From contig CAZGAQ010000001.1 of the NCBI GenBank assembly GCA_964523405.1, forward strand, positions 1 to 64,000: 64,000 nucleotides of DNA, in the 5' to 3' direction. A program made the position numbers and the translations under genes. Below, piece by piece: positions 9,087 through 17,515 of the stretch (position 1 is the first letter of the stretch; every line of letters begins with the position of its first letter). The notes below the pieces were generated by a model. It saw only the letters and a program-made list of their open reading frames with translations, was not told the origin of the DNA and made no database searches. Source of the stretch: CAZGAQ01 sp964523405 (GTDB taxonomy: Bacteria > Planctomycetota > Phycisphaerae > UBA1845 > Fen-1342).

Positions 9087-9722
9087 CTACGTCCCATCCG
9101 CCCGCCGCCGCCGGACGCTCCCCGCTTCAAACGGCCGGTCCGCCGGCGGCAGCGCTCGCATGGCCTGGTACCGCTCGATAAACCACTGCGGATCGCGCCG
9201 ATACTCGCCGATCACGCGCCACGTATACGCCCGCCCACACTCCGGGCACCGGTAATTGTCCGGCAGCCCGCTGAGGTTGTACCCGCAGAAGATGCAGAAC
9301 GGCTCCGTCCGCGCCCGCGTCGCCCGCCGGACCACATACCCCGCCAGGGACAGCGCGATTGCCCCCGCCAGGACGAGTAGCTTGCCGCCCAGAACCAGCA
9401 TCGGTACGGCGAACATGCCCCAACGCAATGCCAGCAGGCCCAATAGCGCCAGCACGCCGGCCGGAATCAGCAAGACCCAGCGCCAGCCGACGTACTGCCA
9501 GCCGTCGCGCCAACTCGGCCGCCACCAGGTGATGTGCGGGTCGGGCCCGGCGTGCACGTGTGCCGGCGAGGCGAGCGCATCCGGCGGCAAGCCCCGCTCG
9601 AGCGGTGTCTGCGACGCCTCCCAGACCCGCTGCCACGCGGCCTCCATCTCCGGCAGGGACGCACCGCCGGCAGCAGGGGGGTAGGGGGGCTGTGGCCTTT
9701 CCGCACTCATCATGCCATCCAT
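9087..9722 (-). CDS. Membrane protein with planctomycete-type zinc ribbon
   Basis: A 211-residue protein of unknown function. Two hydrophobic helices (about residues 90-145) follow a Pro-rich N-terminus. A zinc-ribbon-like element then reads FCIFCGYNLSGLP...CPECG, with four cysteines spaced as C-X2-C and C-X2-C. The CGYNLxGL form is very common in planctomycete membrane proteins. ATG 9722 is chosen over upstream codons because GGAAAG lies 8-13 nt before it and the residues further upstream are low-complexity basic sequence. It converges on ybjQ and is transcribed away from the tRNA. Confidence 0.72.
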   Translation of the reverse strand: MDGMMSAERPQPPYPPAAGGASLPEMEAAWQRVWEASQTPLERGLPPDALASPAHVHAGPDPHITWWRPSWRDGWQYVGWRWVLLIPAGVLALLGLLALRWGMFAVPMLVLGGKLLVLAGAIALSLAGYVVRRATRARTEPFCIFCGYNLSGLPDNYRCPECGRAYTWRVIGEYRRDPQWFIERYQAMRALPPADRPFEAGSVRRRRADGT

Positions 9723-9823
9723 GGTACCTGCTTTCCGCGCCGCGCACGCCGACGCCCGCCTGCTCCGTCCGGCCTTGTTTTCCCGGGCCCGCGGCAGCGG
9801 AAATGCGATTTCCGACCGCCCCC

Positions 9824-9851
9824 TTGCCAATGTTCCCCGGCCATGCTAAAA
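9824..9851 (+). promoter_or_regulatory. Putative promoter of tRNA-Gly
   Basis: TTGCCA at 9824-9829 and CTAAAA at 9846-9851 are 16 nt apart and lie about 40 nt before the tRNA. The -35 match is good and the -10 match moderate. Confidence 0.45.
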
Positions 9852-9891
9852 GTAAGGGTCCTAGCCGGGTCCCTGGACTGGCCGGGTACCT

Positions 9892-9963
9892 GCGGGTGTA
9901 GCTCAGTGGTAGAGCGTCACGTTGCCAACGTGAATGTCGTGGGTTCAAGTCCCATCACCCGCT
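9892..9963 (+). tRNA. tRNA-Gly (anticodon GCC)
   Basis: A complete 72 nt cloverleaf. The acceptor GCGGGTG (9892-9898) pairs with CACCCGC (9956-9962), and T at 9963 is the discriminator. The anticodon stem TCACG/CGTGA (9917-9921, 9929-9933) encloses loop TTGCCAA with anticodon GCC at 9924-9926. The T arm contains GGTTCAAGTCC. The 3' CCA is not encoded. A terminator follows at 10003. Confidence 0.96.
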
Positions 9964-10002
9964 TTTGAGGGCGAGTCGCCCGCCCGTTCAACCGACACGC
10001 TG

Positions 10003-10028
10003 ACCGCGACTTTCGTCGCGGTTTTTTT
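10003..10028 (+). terminator. Rho-independent terminator of the tRNA transcript
   Basis: ACCGCGAC (10003-10010) pairs with GTCGCGGT (10015-10022) around a TTTC loop. A run of seven T, whose first base closes the stem, ends at 10028. It lies 40 nt after the tRNA. Confidence 0.85.
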
Positions 10029-10484
10029 CTGCGCCGTCCAACCTGCGACGTTGCCCGTGTGCCACTACTGTGTCAGCAGTGGCGGGTGGTCGAACGCCGA
10101 CCATACACCGGGGACGATGCGGTCGTCCCGGAGTGCACCCCATTCCGCACCGCGCGCCGAGCAGTGGCACACGGGCGAGAGTCGTTCTGCTCTGGGAGGA
10201 CTGAGTCAGGGCTGGGTCTCATGTCCCGTCCCCGGCGCAGGCGGGCGTGAGCATGCGGACTGCTGTTCGTCACACGCCGTTCTTTGCGTAGCGCTCCGTG
10301 TCGGCTCCGCTTTGGGCCTGTCTATTTCCCAAGAGCACTGAATCTCGCGCGTACCGCTGAGCCCCCCGATCTTCTTAAGGTTCTTTCCCGGCCCGACCGC
10401 GGAGCAACGGCGCCGCGATTGTCCCGGCCGACCGCCGGGCGGCAGGCTGGCGCCAGGGCTGCGGCCGCGGCGCTGGTCGGTGGA
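10029..10484. other. Intergenic region, 456 bp, nothing recognised
   Basis: This stretch lies between the tRNA terminator and the 3' end of the minus-strand GH5-like gene. Short open frames exist on both strands but none has a ribosome site or recognisable composition. I see no tandem repeats or tRNA-like folds. Confidence 0.4.
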
Positions 10485-11678
10485 CTACTGCCCGGGCCCC
10501 GACTCGTTTCCCGACGGGATTCCGCTCGGCGTGACCTGGGCCGCTCGCCCCTCGGCGCAGAACAGCTCCAGCCAGGTGGCCGTGATCGCGGCGGGCAGCG
10601 TGCCCGCGCGGCGGCCTTCGGCTGGCGTCTGGCCCCAATAGAAGCTGATGCATCCGGCCGCATCGCGGCGCGCGGCTCGCAGAAAGTCGCGCAGCTCCTC
10701 CGGCGCGCAGGCCAGCGGATACGTTTCTTCGATCACCACCGGCTTGCCGACACGAAAGCCCGCCAGTGTTGCCGCCGCCTCTGCCATGTGCCCGGCCTCC
10801 GGATAAAGGTGCACACACAGGAAGTCGAGGTTCGCGGCGATGCGTTCCGGCACGAAACCGGACGTGAGCCCCGGCCGGTCGAGGCTCCACGGCACGAGCC
10901 CGACCGTGATCAAATGCTGTGTGTCGTGCTGGCGGATGGCGGCCACGAGTGTCCGCACCCACGCCGCGGCGATCGCCGGACGCGAGCGCTCGGCCTGGTC
11001 CAGCGTGATGAATTGCACGTAGTGGTACTTCTCCGCGAACGGCGGGGCCAGCCAGTCTGCGGGGGCGCGACGTCCACCGGGCACGACCGGTTCGTTCATG
11101 AGGTCGTAGCAGAAGATGGCCGGACTGCCGGCGCAGCGCTGTGCGATTGCGCCCCAGAACGCAGCTTGGGCGGCCCAGCGCTCCGTTTCATCGAGGGCAT
11201 CGTACCAGGCGGGCACGTCTGGCTTGAGATAGCAGCCGAGCCCGGTCAGATCAAGGCGCAGCTCGCACTGCTCTGCGAGCTGCAACAAACGGGCGAGCTG
11301 CAGCAGCGCGGCTTCATTGGGCTCGCAGGGGCTGCACATGAAGCGTCCGAACTGCAGGTGAATCCGAACTACATTGGCGCCGAGAGCCTGCATCTCGCCG
11401 AAGTCTGCGACAACTTTGGGCCACTCCGCCTCCCAGTATTCCTCGAGCAAGCGCCCCGCCTCATCATGATCGTAGTTGAAGCCCCACGGTACGAACGGGC
11501 ACCCGGACGGCCGCAGGACGAACCCGCTGCCGTCCGTGGTCACGTGCACCCATCCCATCCCGGCGTCCGGTCGCGCGCGCGGGCCACTCGTTGTGCACCC
11601 GACCAGGGTCAGCACGCCCACCGTCAGAGTGACGGTGCGTCCACTTGGATTCCACGCGCGGCTGGCAAAGCGGGGCAT
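10485..11678 (-). CDS. GH5-like glycoside hydrolase lipoprotein
   Basis: A 397-residue predicted lipoprotein with the TIM-barrel pattern of clan GH-A (cellulase/mannanase, family GH5-like). The signal peptide ends in lipobox LTLVGC (cysteine near residue 28). Barrel landmarks are WGFNYDHDEAG, LGANVVRIHLQF, then YDLMNEPVV with the acid/base glutamate in NEP, and PVVIEETYPL with the likely nucleophile glutamate. HLYPEAG lies between them. ATG 11678 fits the signal peptide better than 11708. It would degrade a beta-linked polysaccharide at the cell surface; the exact substrate is not readable. Transcription runs away from the adjacent histidine-kinase gene's 3' end, in the same direction. Confidence 0.78.
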   Translation of the reverse strand: MPRFASRAWNPSGRTVTLTVGVLTLVGCTTSGPRARPDAGMGWVHVTTDGSGFVLRPSGCPFVPWGFNYDHDEAGRLLEEYWEAEWPKVVADFGEMQALGANVVRIHLQFGRFMCSPCEPNEAALLQLARLLQLAEQCELRLDLTGLGCYLKPDVPAWYDALDETERWAAQAAFWGAIAQRCAGSPAIFCYDLMNEPVVPGGRRAPADWLAPPFAEKYHYVQFITLDQAERSRPAIAAAWVRTLVAAIRQHDTQHLITVGLVPWSLDRPGLTSGFVPERIAANLDFLCVHLYPEAGHMAEAAATLAGFRVGKPVVIEETYPLACAPEELRDFLRAARRDAAGCISFYWGQTPAEGRRAGTLPAAITATWLELFCAEGRAAQVTPSGIPSGNESGPGQ

Positions 11679-11765
11679 AGACAACACGGTACCGGAAGCG
11701 CCCTGCATCTGTCACGATCCCCACCCGCAGTGGTGCAGGGGTCTGGCCGCCGCGCGAACTCACGC

Positions 11766-11829
11766 CGTGCCCGAGCCGGCCTCCCTGGGCCTGCTGTTCT
11801 GCGGCACGCTGCTGTTCCGCCGCCGCTAG
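11766..11829 (+). pseudogene. Orphan PEP-CTERM sorting tail (gene remnant)
   Basis: On the plus strand a frame ends in VPEPASLGLLFCGTLLFRRR then TAG. This is a complete PEP-CTERM signal: the PEP motif, a hydrophobic stretch of about 13 residues and a basic end. It is nearly the same in form as the tail of the intact protein ending at 17213. Upstream the frame only overlaps the antisense of the GH5-like gene and has no signal peptide, so the body of the protein is gone. Its stop overlaps the stop of the minus-strand kinase gene. A chance match is possible, but motif order and spacing argue for a decayed gene. Confidence 0.5.
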
Positions 11830-14717
11830 CTAACCCGCAGCGGTCCGTCCAGGACCTCACGGACGCGCTGCAGTAGCGACTGCCGGCTGAAGGGCTTCTC
11901 CAGGAACTCGACCCCCGCGTCCAGCACACCGTGGTGGGCGATCACGTCGGCCGTGTATCCCGAGATGAACAGCACGCGCAAGCCGGGGCGAGCGGCGCGC
12001 ACCTGCTCGGCGAGCTCGCGCCCGTTCGTGTCGGGCATGATGACGTCGGTGACGAGCAACTGGATCGCCCCAGTGTGGGCCTTGGCCAGCGCCACGGCCT
12101 GCGCCCCGCGGGCGGCCGACAGCACGGCGTAGCCCGCATGCTGCAGCACGAGTGCGGCCAGCTCGCGGACGGCCTGATCGTCCTCGCATAGCAGAATGGT
12201 CTCGGTGCCGACGGGTGCAGCGGCCGAGTTGGCTGCGGGCGCCGGAGCCACCACGGCTGCATCGACGGTGGCGGGGAGATAGACCCGAAAGGCCGTGCCG
12301 TGTCCGGGCTCGCTGTAGACCGTGATATGCCCGCCGGCCTGGCGCACAATACCGTAAACCATCGCCAGCCCGAGACCGGTGCCCCGACCGAACGGTTTGG
12401 TTGTATAGAACGGCTCGAAGATGTGCTGGAGGACGGGCGCCGCGATGCCGGTTCCGGTATCGCTGACCACGAGCACGACATGGGGACCGGCATGCGCGTC
12501 CGGGTGGGCCTGGGCGTACTCGGTGTCCAGGATGGTATTGCGTGTTTCGAGGGCCAGCAGGCCGCCGGCGGGCATGGCGTCGCGTGCGTTCACGACGAGA
12601 TTGGTGACCACCTGCTCGAACTGCCCGGGGTCGATGCGCACGGGCCACAACGGCTGCTGGTGGCGCAGGGCCAGGGTGATGTTTTCGGTCAGCACGCGGC
12701 GCAGCATCTTCTCCATTTCGCGCAGCGCCTCGTCGAGTTGTACGACGCGCGGCTGGACGACCTGCCGGCGGCTGAACGCCAGCAGCTGACGCGTCAATTC
12801 GGCGGCGCGCAGCGCGCTGCGCTCGATTTGCTGTAGGCCTTCGACCGCGGCGGGCACGGCCGGTTGGGCGGTGACGAGGCGGCTCTGGGCGAGCTCGGTG
12901 TTGCCAAGGATCGCGGTAAGGATGTTGTTGAAGTCATGGGCCACGCCGCCCGCGAGCTGGCCGACGGCTTCCATCTTCTGGGCCTGCAGGAGCTGCGCTT
13001 CCAGGCGTTTGCGCTCGGTGAAATCTTGTGCGAGCAGAACGAAGCCCTGGATCGGTTGATCCGGTGCCGGGCGCAACGGGGTGAAGATGACGTCCAGGTC
13101 GCGCGCTTCCCGGAGCACCGTGCGCATTCCGCGGCCGTGGGCTTGCGCGCCGTCGTAGTGCACGTCGAAGCGCACCGTTTCACCAGCCCGCAGGCGGGGC
13201 ACCGCATCGGGCGGCAGGTTGGGATCGTCGAAGAACCGCCAGCCTGCTGCCGCGGGGAGGTCGGGCATGCCGAAGATGTCCAACGCGGCGTGGTTGGCGC
13301 TGAGCACGCGACCGTCCGCGTCGTAGACGGCGATGCCGATGGGACACTGCTCGAATACGCTGCGAAAGCGCAGCTCGCTGGCCTGCAGGGCCTGCTGCGC
13401 TTGGTGGCTGGCGGTGACGTCGCGGAAGAACCACACGCGACCCTGCTGCTGGCCGTCGCGGATCAGGGGTGCGGACCAGCGCTCGAGGATCCGGCCGTCG
13501 CGGAGCAGCACCGTGTCCCCGGAGCGTTCGGCGGTCCCATAGAGCTGCTGGATGCGGGCGACGAAAGCGTCCGGGTCCCGCAGCTGGGGCCGCACGTACT
13601 CGATCCAGGCGCGGTCGTCGCGTAGCGCCAGTTGCCCGGGTGGAATGCTCCACAACTCCGCGAAGCGTGCGTTGGAGTGCGAGACGGAACCGTCGCGCGC
13701 CACGACGAGTATGCCGTCCTGGGTCGATTCCAGGGTGGCCAGCAGAATGGCCTGATTCTCCTGCAGGGCGGCCTCGGCGCGGCGGCGCTCGGTGATATCG
13801 CGTCCGACGACGATGAGGCCTTGACGCGTGCCATCCGGGTTGAACGTCGGCACCTTGAGGATGTCGAAGACCCGGGGGGGGCTGTCGGGGCTGGGGATGA
13901 CCTCGTCGCCGCGACTGATGCCGCGGGCGCGCCAGGCGACCTCGTCAGAGTCCTCACACGTCAGGAAAGCCGTGCGGTAGAAGGGACTATAGGCGGCCAA
14001 TTCGGAGTCCTTCTTCCCGCGATATTCCACATCCTCGAGCTGGAACAGGCGCAAGTCGAACTCGTTGGCTTCGAGCCAGCGTCCCTGGCCATCCTTGAAG
14101 CAGACGATGTCTGGCATGGCGTTGATGAGCGTGCGGAGGCGCGTCTCGCTCTCGCGCAAGGCCTGGCCGGCCTGCTCGCGGGCGGTGATGTCCGTGAGCA
14201 TGGCGAGCGAACCGCGGAACTGCCCGGCGTCGTCGTACTGCGGTGTCGCGCTCGTGAGCAGCAACACGGTCTCGCCGCTCCGGCAGCGATAGCGCCGCTC
14301 GTAACACTCGGCCAGTCCGGCGCGGCGATTCCGCATCCGCTGCTCGTGATCGGCCAACTCCTCGGGGACCATGAACGCACTCACCGGCCGGTTGAGGAGT
14401 TCATCCGGGGCGTACCCGAGCAGCGCGGAGACGCGCTGGTTGACAAAGTTGATGCGCGTGTCCGCATCCACTGCGATGATGCCTTCCAGCGAGGTTTCCA
14501 CGATTCGGCGGTAGCGGCGCTCGCTGTCCCGCAACGCGGCTTCGGCCTGTTCACGGCGCGCGACTTCGGCGCGCAACGCCTGATTGGCGGCCTCGAGCTC
14601 CGCGAGCCGGCGGCGCAACTCCGGGTAGTGGCTCTTGCGTACCGAGTGCGCGCCCAGGCCGACGATCCGGGCGAGTTCGGCGTCCCAATCACCGGGGGCA
14701 TCAGAGGGCTTCTTCAT
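11826..14717 (-). CDS. Hybrid sensor histidine kinase with four PAS domains and a receiver
   Basis: A 963-residue cytoplasmic sensor with no membrane segment. After a coiled-coil start come four PAS-type domains (roughly residues 60-180, 190-310, 315-440 and 440-575). Then come a HisKA dimer with phospho-acceptor His594 in GGVAHDFNNILTAI and an HATPase domain with N box NLVVNARDAMPAGG, G1 DTGTGIA and FEPFYTTKPFGRGTGLGL. A C-terminal receiver has Asp891 in LLVTDVIMP. ATG 14717 is chosen because GAGG precedes it; it lies inside the last codons of the dehydrogenase gene (17 nt overlap), which implies coupling. No output regulator is adjacent, so phosphate may pass to a distant partner. Confidence 0.9.
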   Translation of the reverse strand: MKKPSDAPGDWDAELARIVGLGAHSVRKSHYPELRRRLAELEAANQALRAEVARREQAEAALRDSERRYRRIVETSLEGIIAVDADTRINFVNQRVSALLGYAPDELLNRPVSAFMVPEELADHEQRMRNRRAGLAECYERRYRCRSGETVLLLTSATPQYDDAGQFRGSLAMLTDITAREQAGQALRESETRLRTLINAMPDIVCFKDGQGRWLEANEFDLRLFQLEDVEYRGKKDSELAAYSPFYRTAFLTCEDSDEVAWRARGISRGDEVIPSPDSPPRVFDILKVPTFNPDGTRQGLIVVGRDITERRRAEAALQENQAILLATLESTQDGILVVARDGSVSHSNARFAELWSIPPGQLALRDDRAWIEYVRPQLRDPDAFVARIQQLYGTAERSGDTVLLRDGRILERWSAPLIRDGQQQGRVWFFRDVTASHQAQQALQASELRFRSVFEQCPIGIAVYDADGRVLSANHAALDIFGMPDLPAAAGWRFFDDPNLPPDAVPRLRAGETVRFDVHYDGAQAHGRGMRTVLREARDLDVIFTPLRPAPDQPIQGFVLLAQDFTERKRLEAQLLQAQKMEAVGQLAGGVAHDFNNILTAILGNTELAQSRLVTAQPAVPAAVEGLQQIERSALRAAELTRQLLAFSRRQVVQPRVVQLDEALREMEKMLRRVLTENITLALRHQQPLWPVRIDPGQFEQVVTNLVVNARDAMPAGGLLALETRNTILDTEYAQAHPDAHAGPHVVLVVSDTGTGIAAPVLQHIFEPFYTTKPFGRGTGLGLAMVYGIVRQAGGHITVYSEPGHGTAFRVYLPATVDAAVVAPAPAANSAAAPVGTETILLCEDDQAVRELAALVLQHAGYAVLSAARGAQAVALAKAHTGAIQLLVTDVIMPDTNGRELAEQVRAARPGLRVLFISGYTADVIAHHGVLDAGVEFLEKPFSRQSLLQRVREVLDGPLRVS

Positions 14718-15864
14718 ACACGACCTCAAGATCCCGCTGGTTAGCACGGCGCGGATTCGTCACCAGACACGGATCCTGCAGGGCGTGGGCGGCCAGTTCG
14801 GGCACGTCGGTGCGGTGCACGCCGGCCGCGCCCAGCCCGCGCTCGATCCGCACGGCCTGGCGCAACCGGGCGATCTCCGCGAGGATCGCGTGCTGCCGGG
14901 CCGCGGTACCCATCCCGCGCAGGTCCAGCCCGAGCGCGACGCCGATCTGCGCGAAGCGCTCCGGCGCGGCGGCGTGATTGTAGGCCATCACGTGTGGAAG
15001 CAGGATGGCGTTGCACTCACCATGCGGCAGGTCCAGCCAGCCGCCGAGGCTGTGGGCCAGGGCGTGATTGGCACCCAAGCTGGCATTGGAGAAGGCCAAG
15101 CCCGCTTCGAGGCTGCCCAACATGACGCGCGTGCGCCGCTCCAGGTCGTGCGGGGTTTGCACGGTGGCGACGAGATTGCCCGCGATCAGGCGGATGGCCT
15201 CGAGGGCGTGGAGATCCGTAATCGGTGAGCTGGCGCGCGAAACGAAAGCCTCGATGGCGTGCACCAGGGCATCCATGCCCGTGCAGGCCGTCAGATAGGC
15301 GTCCATGGTCGTGAGCGTTTGTGGGTCGATGAGCGCCACGTCGGGTACGACGGCCTTGCTGATGATGGCGATCTTTGTGCGCCGGCGCGGGTCCGAGATG
15401 ATGGCGAATTGAGATACGTCGGCCGAAGTGCCGCCGGTGGTCGGGACGCAGATCAGCGGGGGCATCGGTGCCGCGACCTCGTCGACGCCTTCGTAGTCGA
15501 GAATGTGCCCGCCGTTCGCGCATACGATCCCAATGCCCTTGGCGCAGTCGATCGGGCTCCCCCCGCCAAGTGCCACAATGGCATCGCAGCCTTCCGCCCG
15601 GTAACGCTCGGCGCCCGCCATCACCTGTTCCGCGCGCGGGTTGGGGGTCACATCCGTGAAGGTCGTGTGCGGAACGCCCGCCGCATCCAGGTGTGCCGTC
15701 GCCTCGTCGGCCCAGCCCGCGGCGACGACGCCCGGATCGGTGACCAACAGGACGCGCGTGGCGCCCAGATTCCGTGCGGCGCGCCCCACGAGAAAGCGCG
15801 CCCCAATCCCGAACGTAAACTCCGGGGACACGAACTTGCGTAGGGACAGCTCGGCAGCGTCCAT
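14701..15864 (-). CDS. Iron-containing alcohol dehydrogenase
   Basis: A 387-residue group-III (Fe-ADH) oxidoreductase that interconverts alcohols and aldehydes with NAD(P). Landmarks are the nucleotide motif GGGSPIDCAKG near residue 95, then TTGGTSADVSQFA, and the metal-binding histidines in ALVHAIEAF, NHALAHSLGG and HGECNAILLPH. ATG 15864 follows GGAAGGG at ideal distance. A consensus -10 (TATAAT) lies about 155 nt upstream on the same strand. The gene runs into the hybrid kinase with a 17 nt overlap, so enzyme and sensor are probably one operon. The substrate is unknown. Confidence 0.9.
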   Translation of the reverse strand: MDAAELSLRKFVSPEFTFGIGARFLVGRAARNLGATRVLLVTDPGVVAAGWADEATAHLDAAGVPHTTFTDVTPNPRAEQVMAGAERYRAEGCDAIVALGGGSPIDCAKGIGIVCANGGHILDYEGVDEVAAPMPPLICVPTTGGTSADVSQFAIISDPRRRTKIAIISKAVVPDVALIDPQTLTTMDAYLTACTGMDALVHAIEAFVSRASSPITDLHALEAIRLIAGNLVATVQTPHDLERRTRVMLGSLEAGLAFSNASLGANHALAHSLGGWLDLPHGECNAILLPHVMAYNHAAAPERFAQIGVALGLDLRGMGTAARQHAILAEIARLRQAVRIERGLGAAGVHRTDVPELAAHALQDPCLVTNPRRANQRDLEVVYEEAL

Positions 15865-16019
15865 TGCGAACCCTTCCTCGTCGGCTCGCGGCGTCGCGGC
15901 GGAGCCGGGATGGGCCACGCCGTTCTTCCCGGACCGGCGGAGGGCCGGGAGTAGACTGGGGATACGACCGTGCCGGGGTGCCGTATGCTGCGCCCGACGC
16001 GTGGTCAGCGGCGCTTGGC

Positions 16020-16048
16020 ATTATAGGGGCGCAGTTGCGGTCGTGAAA
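16020..16048 (-). promoter_or_regulatory. Putative promoter of the dehydrogenase/kinase operon
   Basis: On the minus strand a perfect TATAAT (16025-16020) is preceded, 17 nt upstream, by TTTCAC (16048-16043). The -10 is full consensus and the -35 weak. It would give a leader of about 150 nt. Confidence 0.5.
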
Positions 16049-16147
16049 CACCGCCGGTGTAAGGCAGCGGCGCGGGCGGGAGCGTGTGCCGGCGTCTTTG
16101 GGCGGCACGATCTAGCAGAGAACGCTTGCCCGGGCGGGGGAAACGGG

Positions 16148-16176
16148 TTGCTGTGAGCCACGTAGCGCGGTTATGC
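16148..16176 (+). promoter_or_regulatory. Putative promoter of the PEP-CTERM gene
   Basis: TTGCTG at 16148-16153 and TTATGC at 16171-16176 are 17 nt apart. The match is moderate and the leader would be about 120 nt. Confidence 0.35.
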
Positions 16177-16301
16177 TCAGGGAGTTAGGCGCCTGGACCG
16201 TTTCATGCGGTCCCCGTTGTCGCGGTCGTACGATCCGGAGCCGCGGCCGGCTGTTGTGGTGGCCCACAGTGGTCATGCGGATCGAGGAGAGAGGAGTCAT
16301 C

Positions 16302-17213
16302 ATGCGGACACTTACCTACGTTGGAATCTGCGTTATGCTGGTCGCGGGTGTGGCCAGCGCATCGGCTCAACTGGTATTTGGCTCGACCACGACTACGACG
16401 AGCAACCCGTGCGCGATGTACCTCAACGTGGACACGCAGGAAGTCACCACACTGTGGTACTCGCAGGCCAACAAGAAGTGCAATGGGATGGCGGCGGATC
16501 TCGCCGGGCAGCGACTCTACAGCAACGACGCGGCCCGGCTCAACTACTGGACGTTCGGCAGCACCGGCATCGTGCCGACGTTGATCGGCGGCATGTACCG
16601 TTGGGATGGGACCGGTAGTCCCGCGGCCACCGGTGTCGATGCGCTCGCCTTTGCCAACGGCAAGCTCTACGGTGCCACCAAGTACGGCAGCACGACCTTC
16701 AAACGCGGCATCTACGAAATCCCGACGACGGCCGACCCCAACGGCCGCTGCATCATGGCACCCAAGTGGCTTGATCCCACCGGCGTGGGCACGCTCAGCG
16801 GCACCATTGCTCTGGAAGGCCTGGATTTCAACGGCGCGGACAACAAGTTCTACGCGCTCAACACGGTCGACACGACGGGCTCTGGCGGTACGTACACACG
16901 CGGGATCTTCAGCATCGACGTATTCGGCGACGGCACACTGACGAAGATTGCCGACTTCCCGGCCGGCCGCACGGGCCTCGACGGCCTTGCGATCGGCGGC
17001 GGCAAGTTCTGGCTGACGGAACACAACAAGACGACTCAGCGGATCGACATTTATCCGTACGACCCGGTGGCCGGCACGTACGGCACAACGATCCACGTGC
17101 CACTGGCCGATGGGACGCAGCGGGCCACGGGGGCGTGTTGGGCGCCCGCGGCCCCGGAGCCGGCGAGCTTGGCGGCGCTGCTGCTGAGCCTGGGCTTGCT
17201 GCGTCGTCGTTGA
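16302..17213 (+). CDS. Secreted PEP-CTERM protein, beta-propeller-like
   Basis: A 303-residue exported protein. The signal peptide is MRTLTYVGICVMLVAGVASASA. The body has repeated blade-like segments (VDALAFANGKLYGATKYG, EGLDFNGADNKFYALN, DGLAIGGGKFWLTEHN), suggesting a propeller that displays no obvious enzyme motif. The C-terminus is a PEP-CTERM signal: PEPASLAALLLSLGLLRRR. Such tails are recognised by exosortases, and one is encoded at 60035-61036. ATG 16302 follows GAGGAGAGAGGAG; the frame upstream is not coding-like. It probably ends up at the cell surface or in an extracellular matrix. Ligand and function are unknown. Confidence 0.82.
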   Translation: MRTLTYVGICVMLVAGVASASAQLVFGSTTTTTSNPCAMYLNVDTQEVTTLWYSQANKKCNGMAADLAGQRLYSNDAARLNYWTFGSTGIVPTLIGGMYRWDGTGSPAATGVDALAFANGKLYGATKYGSTTFKRGIYEIPTTADPNGRCIMAPKWLDPTGVGTLSGTIALEGLDFNGADNKFYALNTVDTTGSGGTYTRGIFSIDVFGDGTLTKIADFPAGRTGLDGLAIGGGKFWLTEHNKTTQRIDIYPYDPVAGTYGTTIHVPLADGTQRATGACWAPAAPEPASLAALLLSLGLLRRR

Positions 17214-17252
17214 GACGATCTCCCGGGGGGCATGTCCGCGAGACGAAGAGGT

Positions 17253-17280
17253 GGCTGCGATCTGTCGGCAGGTCGCAGCC
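17253..17280 (+). terminator. Hairpin after the PEP-CTERM gene, possible terminator
   Basis: GGCTGCGA pairs with TCGCAGCC, and the inner TCTG/CAGG extends the stem to 12 bp around a TCGG tetraloop. Only a short pyrimidine tract (GCTTCT) follows, so termination strength is uncertain. Confidence 0.5.
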
Positions 17281-17384
17281 GCTTCTGCATTGCGGATCGG
17301 CGCGGTCCGCAATAGCGCGGTGGCGGTAGTTCCGAATATGCTCCGCCTAGCGCTGATGAACTCGGGAGTCGGCGTCAAAAGCCC

Positions 17385-17414
17385 TTGACCCAGGTACCCC
17401 CGGCGTGGTCTACT
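17385..17414 (+). promoter_or_regulatory. Putative promoter of the selenoprotein/hydrogenase operon
   Basis: TTGACC at 17385-17390 and TCTACT at 17409-17414 are 18 nt apart, about 100 nt before ATG 17516. The -35 is near consensus and the -10 moderate. No regulator site was recognised. Confidence 0.4.
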
Positions 17415-17515
17415 GACAAATACAGCCGCAAGTACAAATCGCCGGCTTTACCCGCCGTATCTGGCCGGCAGCGTATCGCGGCGCGTGCTTTTCCCGGACC
17501 CCAGCGAGGTTGCAG

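Larger units (their letters stand above)
15865..16301. other. Divergent intergenic region, 437 bp
   Basis: It separates the minus-strand dehydrogenase/kinase operon from the plus-strand PEP-CTERM gene. It holds one promoter-like site for each direction (16020-16048 minus, 16148-16176 plus). No gene is supported here; apparent N-terminal extensions of both neighbours are rejected on ribosome-site and composition grounds. Confidence 0.5.
17214..17515. other. Intergenic region, 302 bp, before the selenoprotein/hydrogenase operon
   Basis: It contains a hairpin after the PEP-CTERM gene (17253-17280), a promoter-like pair (17385-17414) and a leader of about 90 nt leading to ATG 17516. No open frame with coding character was found. 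Confidence 0.5.

Noticed and set aside
10284..11876. 530-codon plus-strand open frame
   Set aside because: It is antisense to the GH5-like lipoprotein gene; composition is Arg/Ala/Gly-rich, and no family is recognisable. Only its neighbouring frame's last 20 codons (PEP-CTERM tail) look meaningful.
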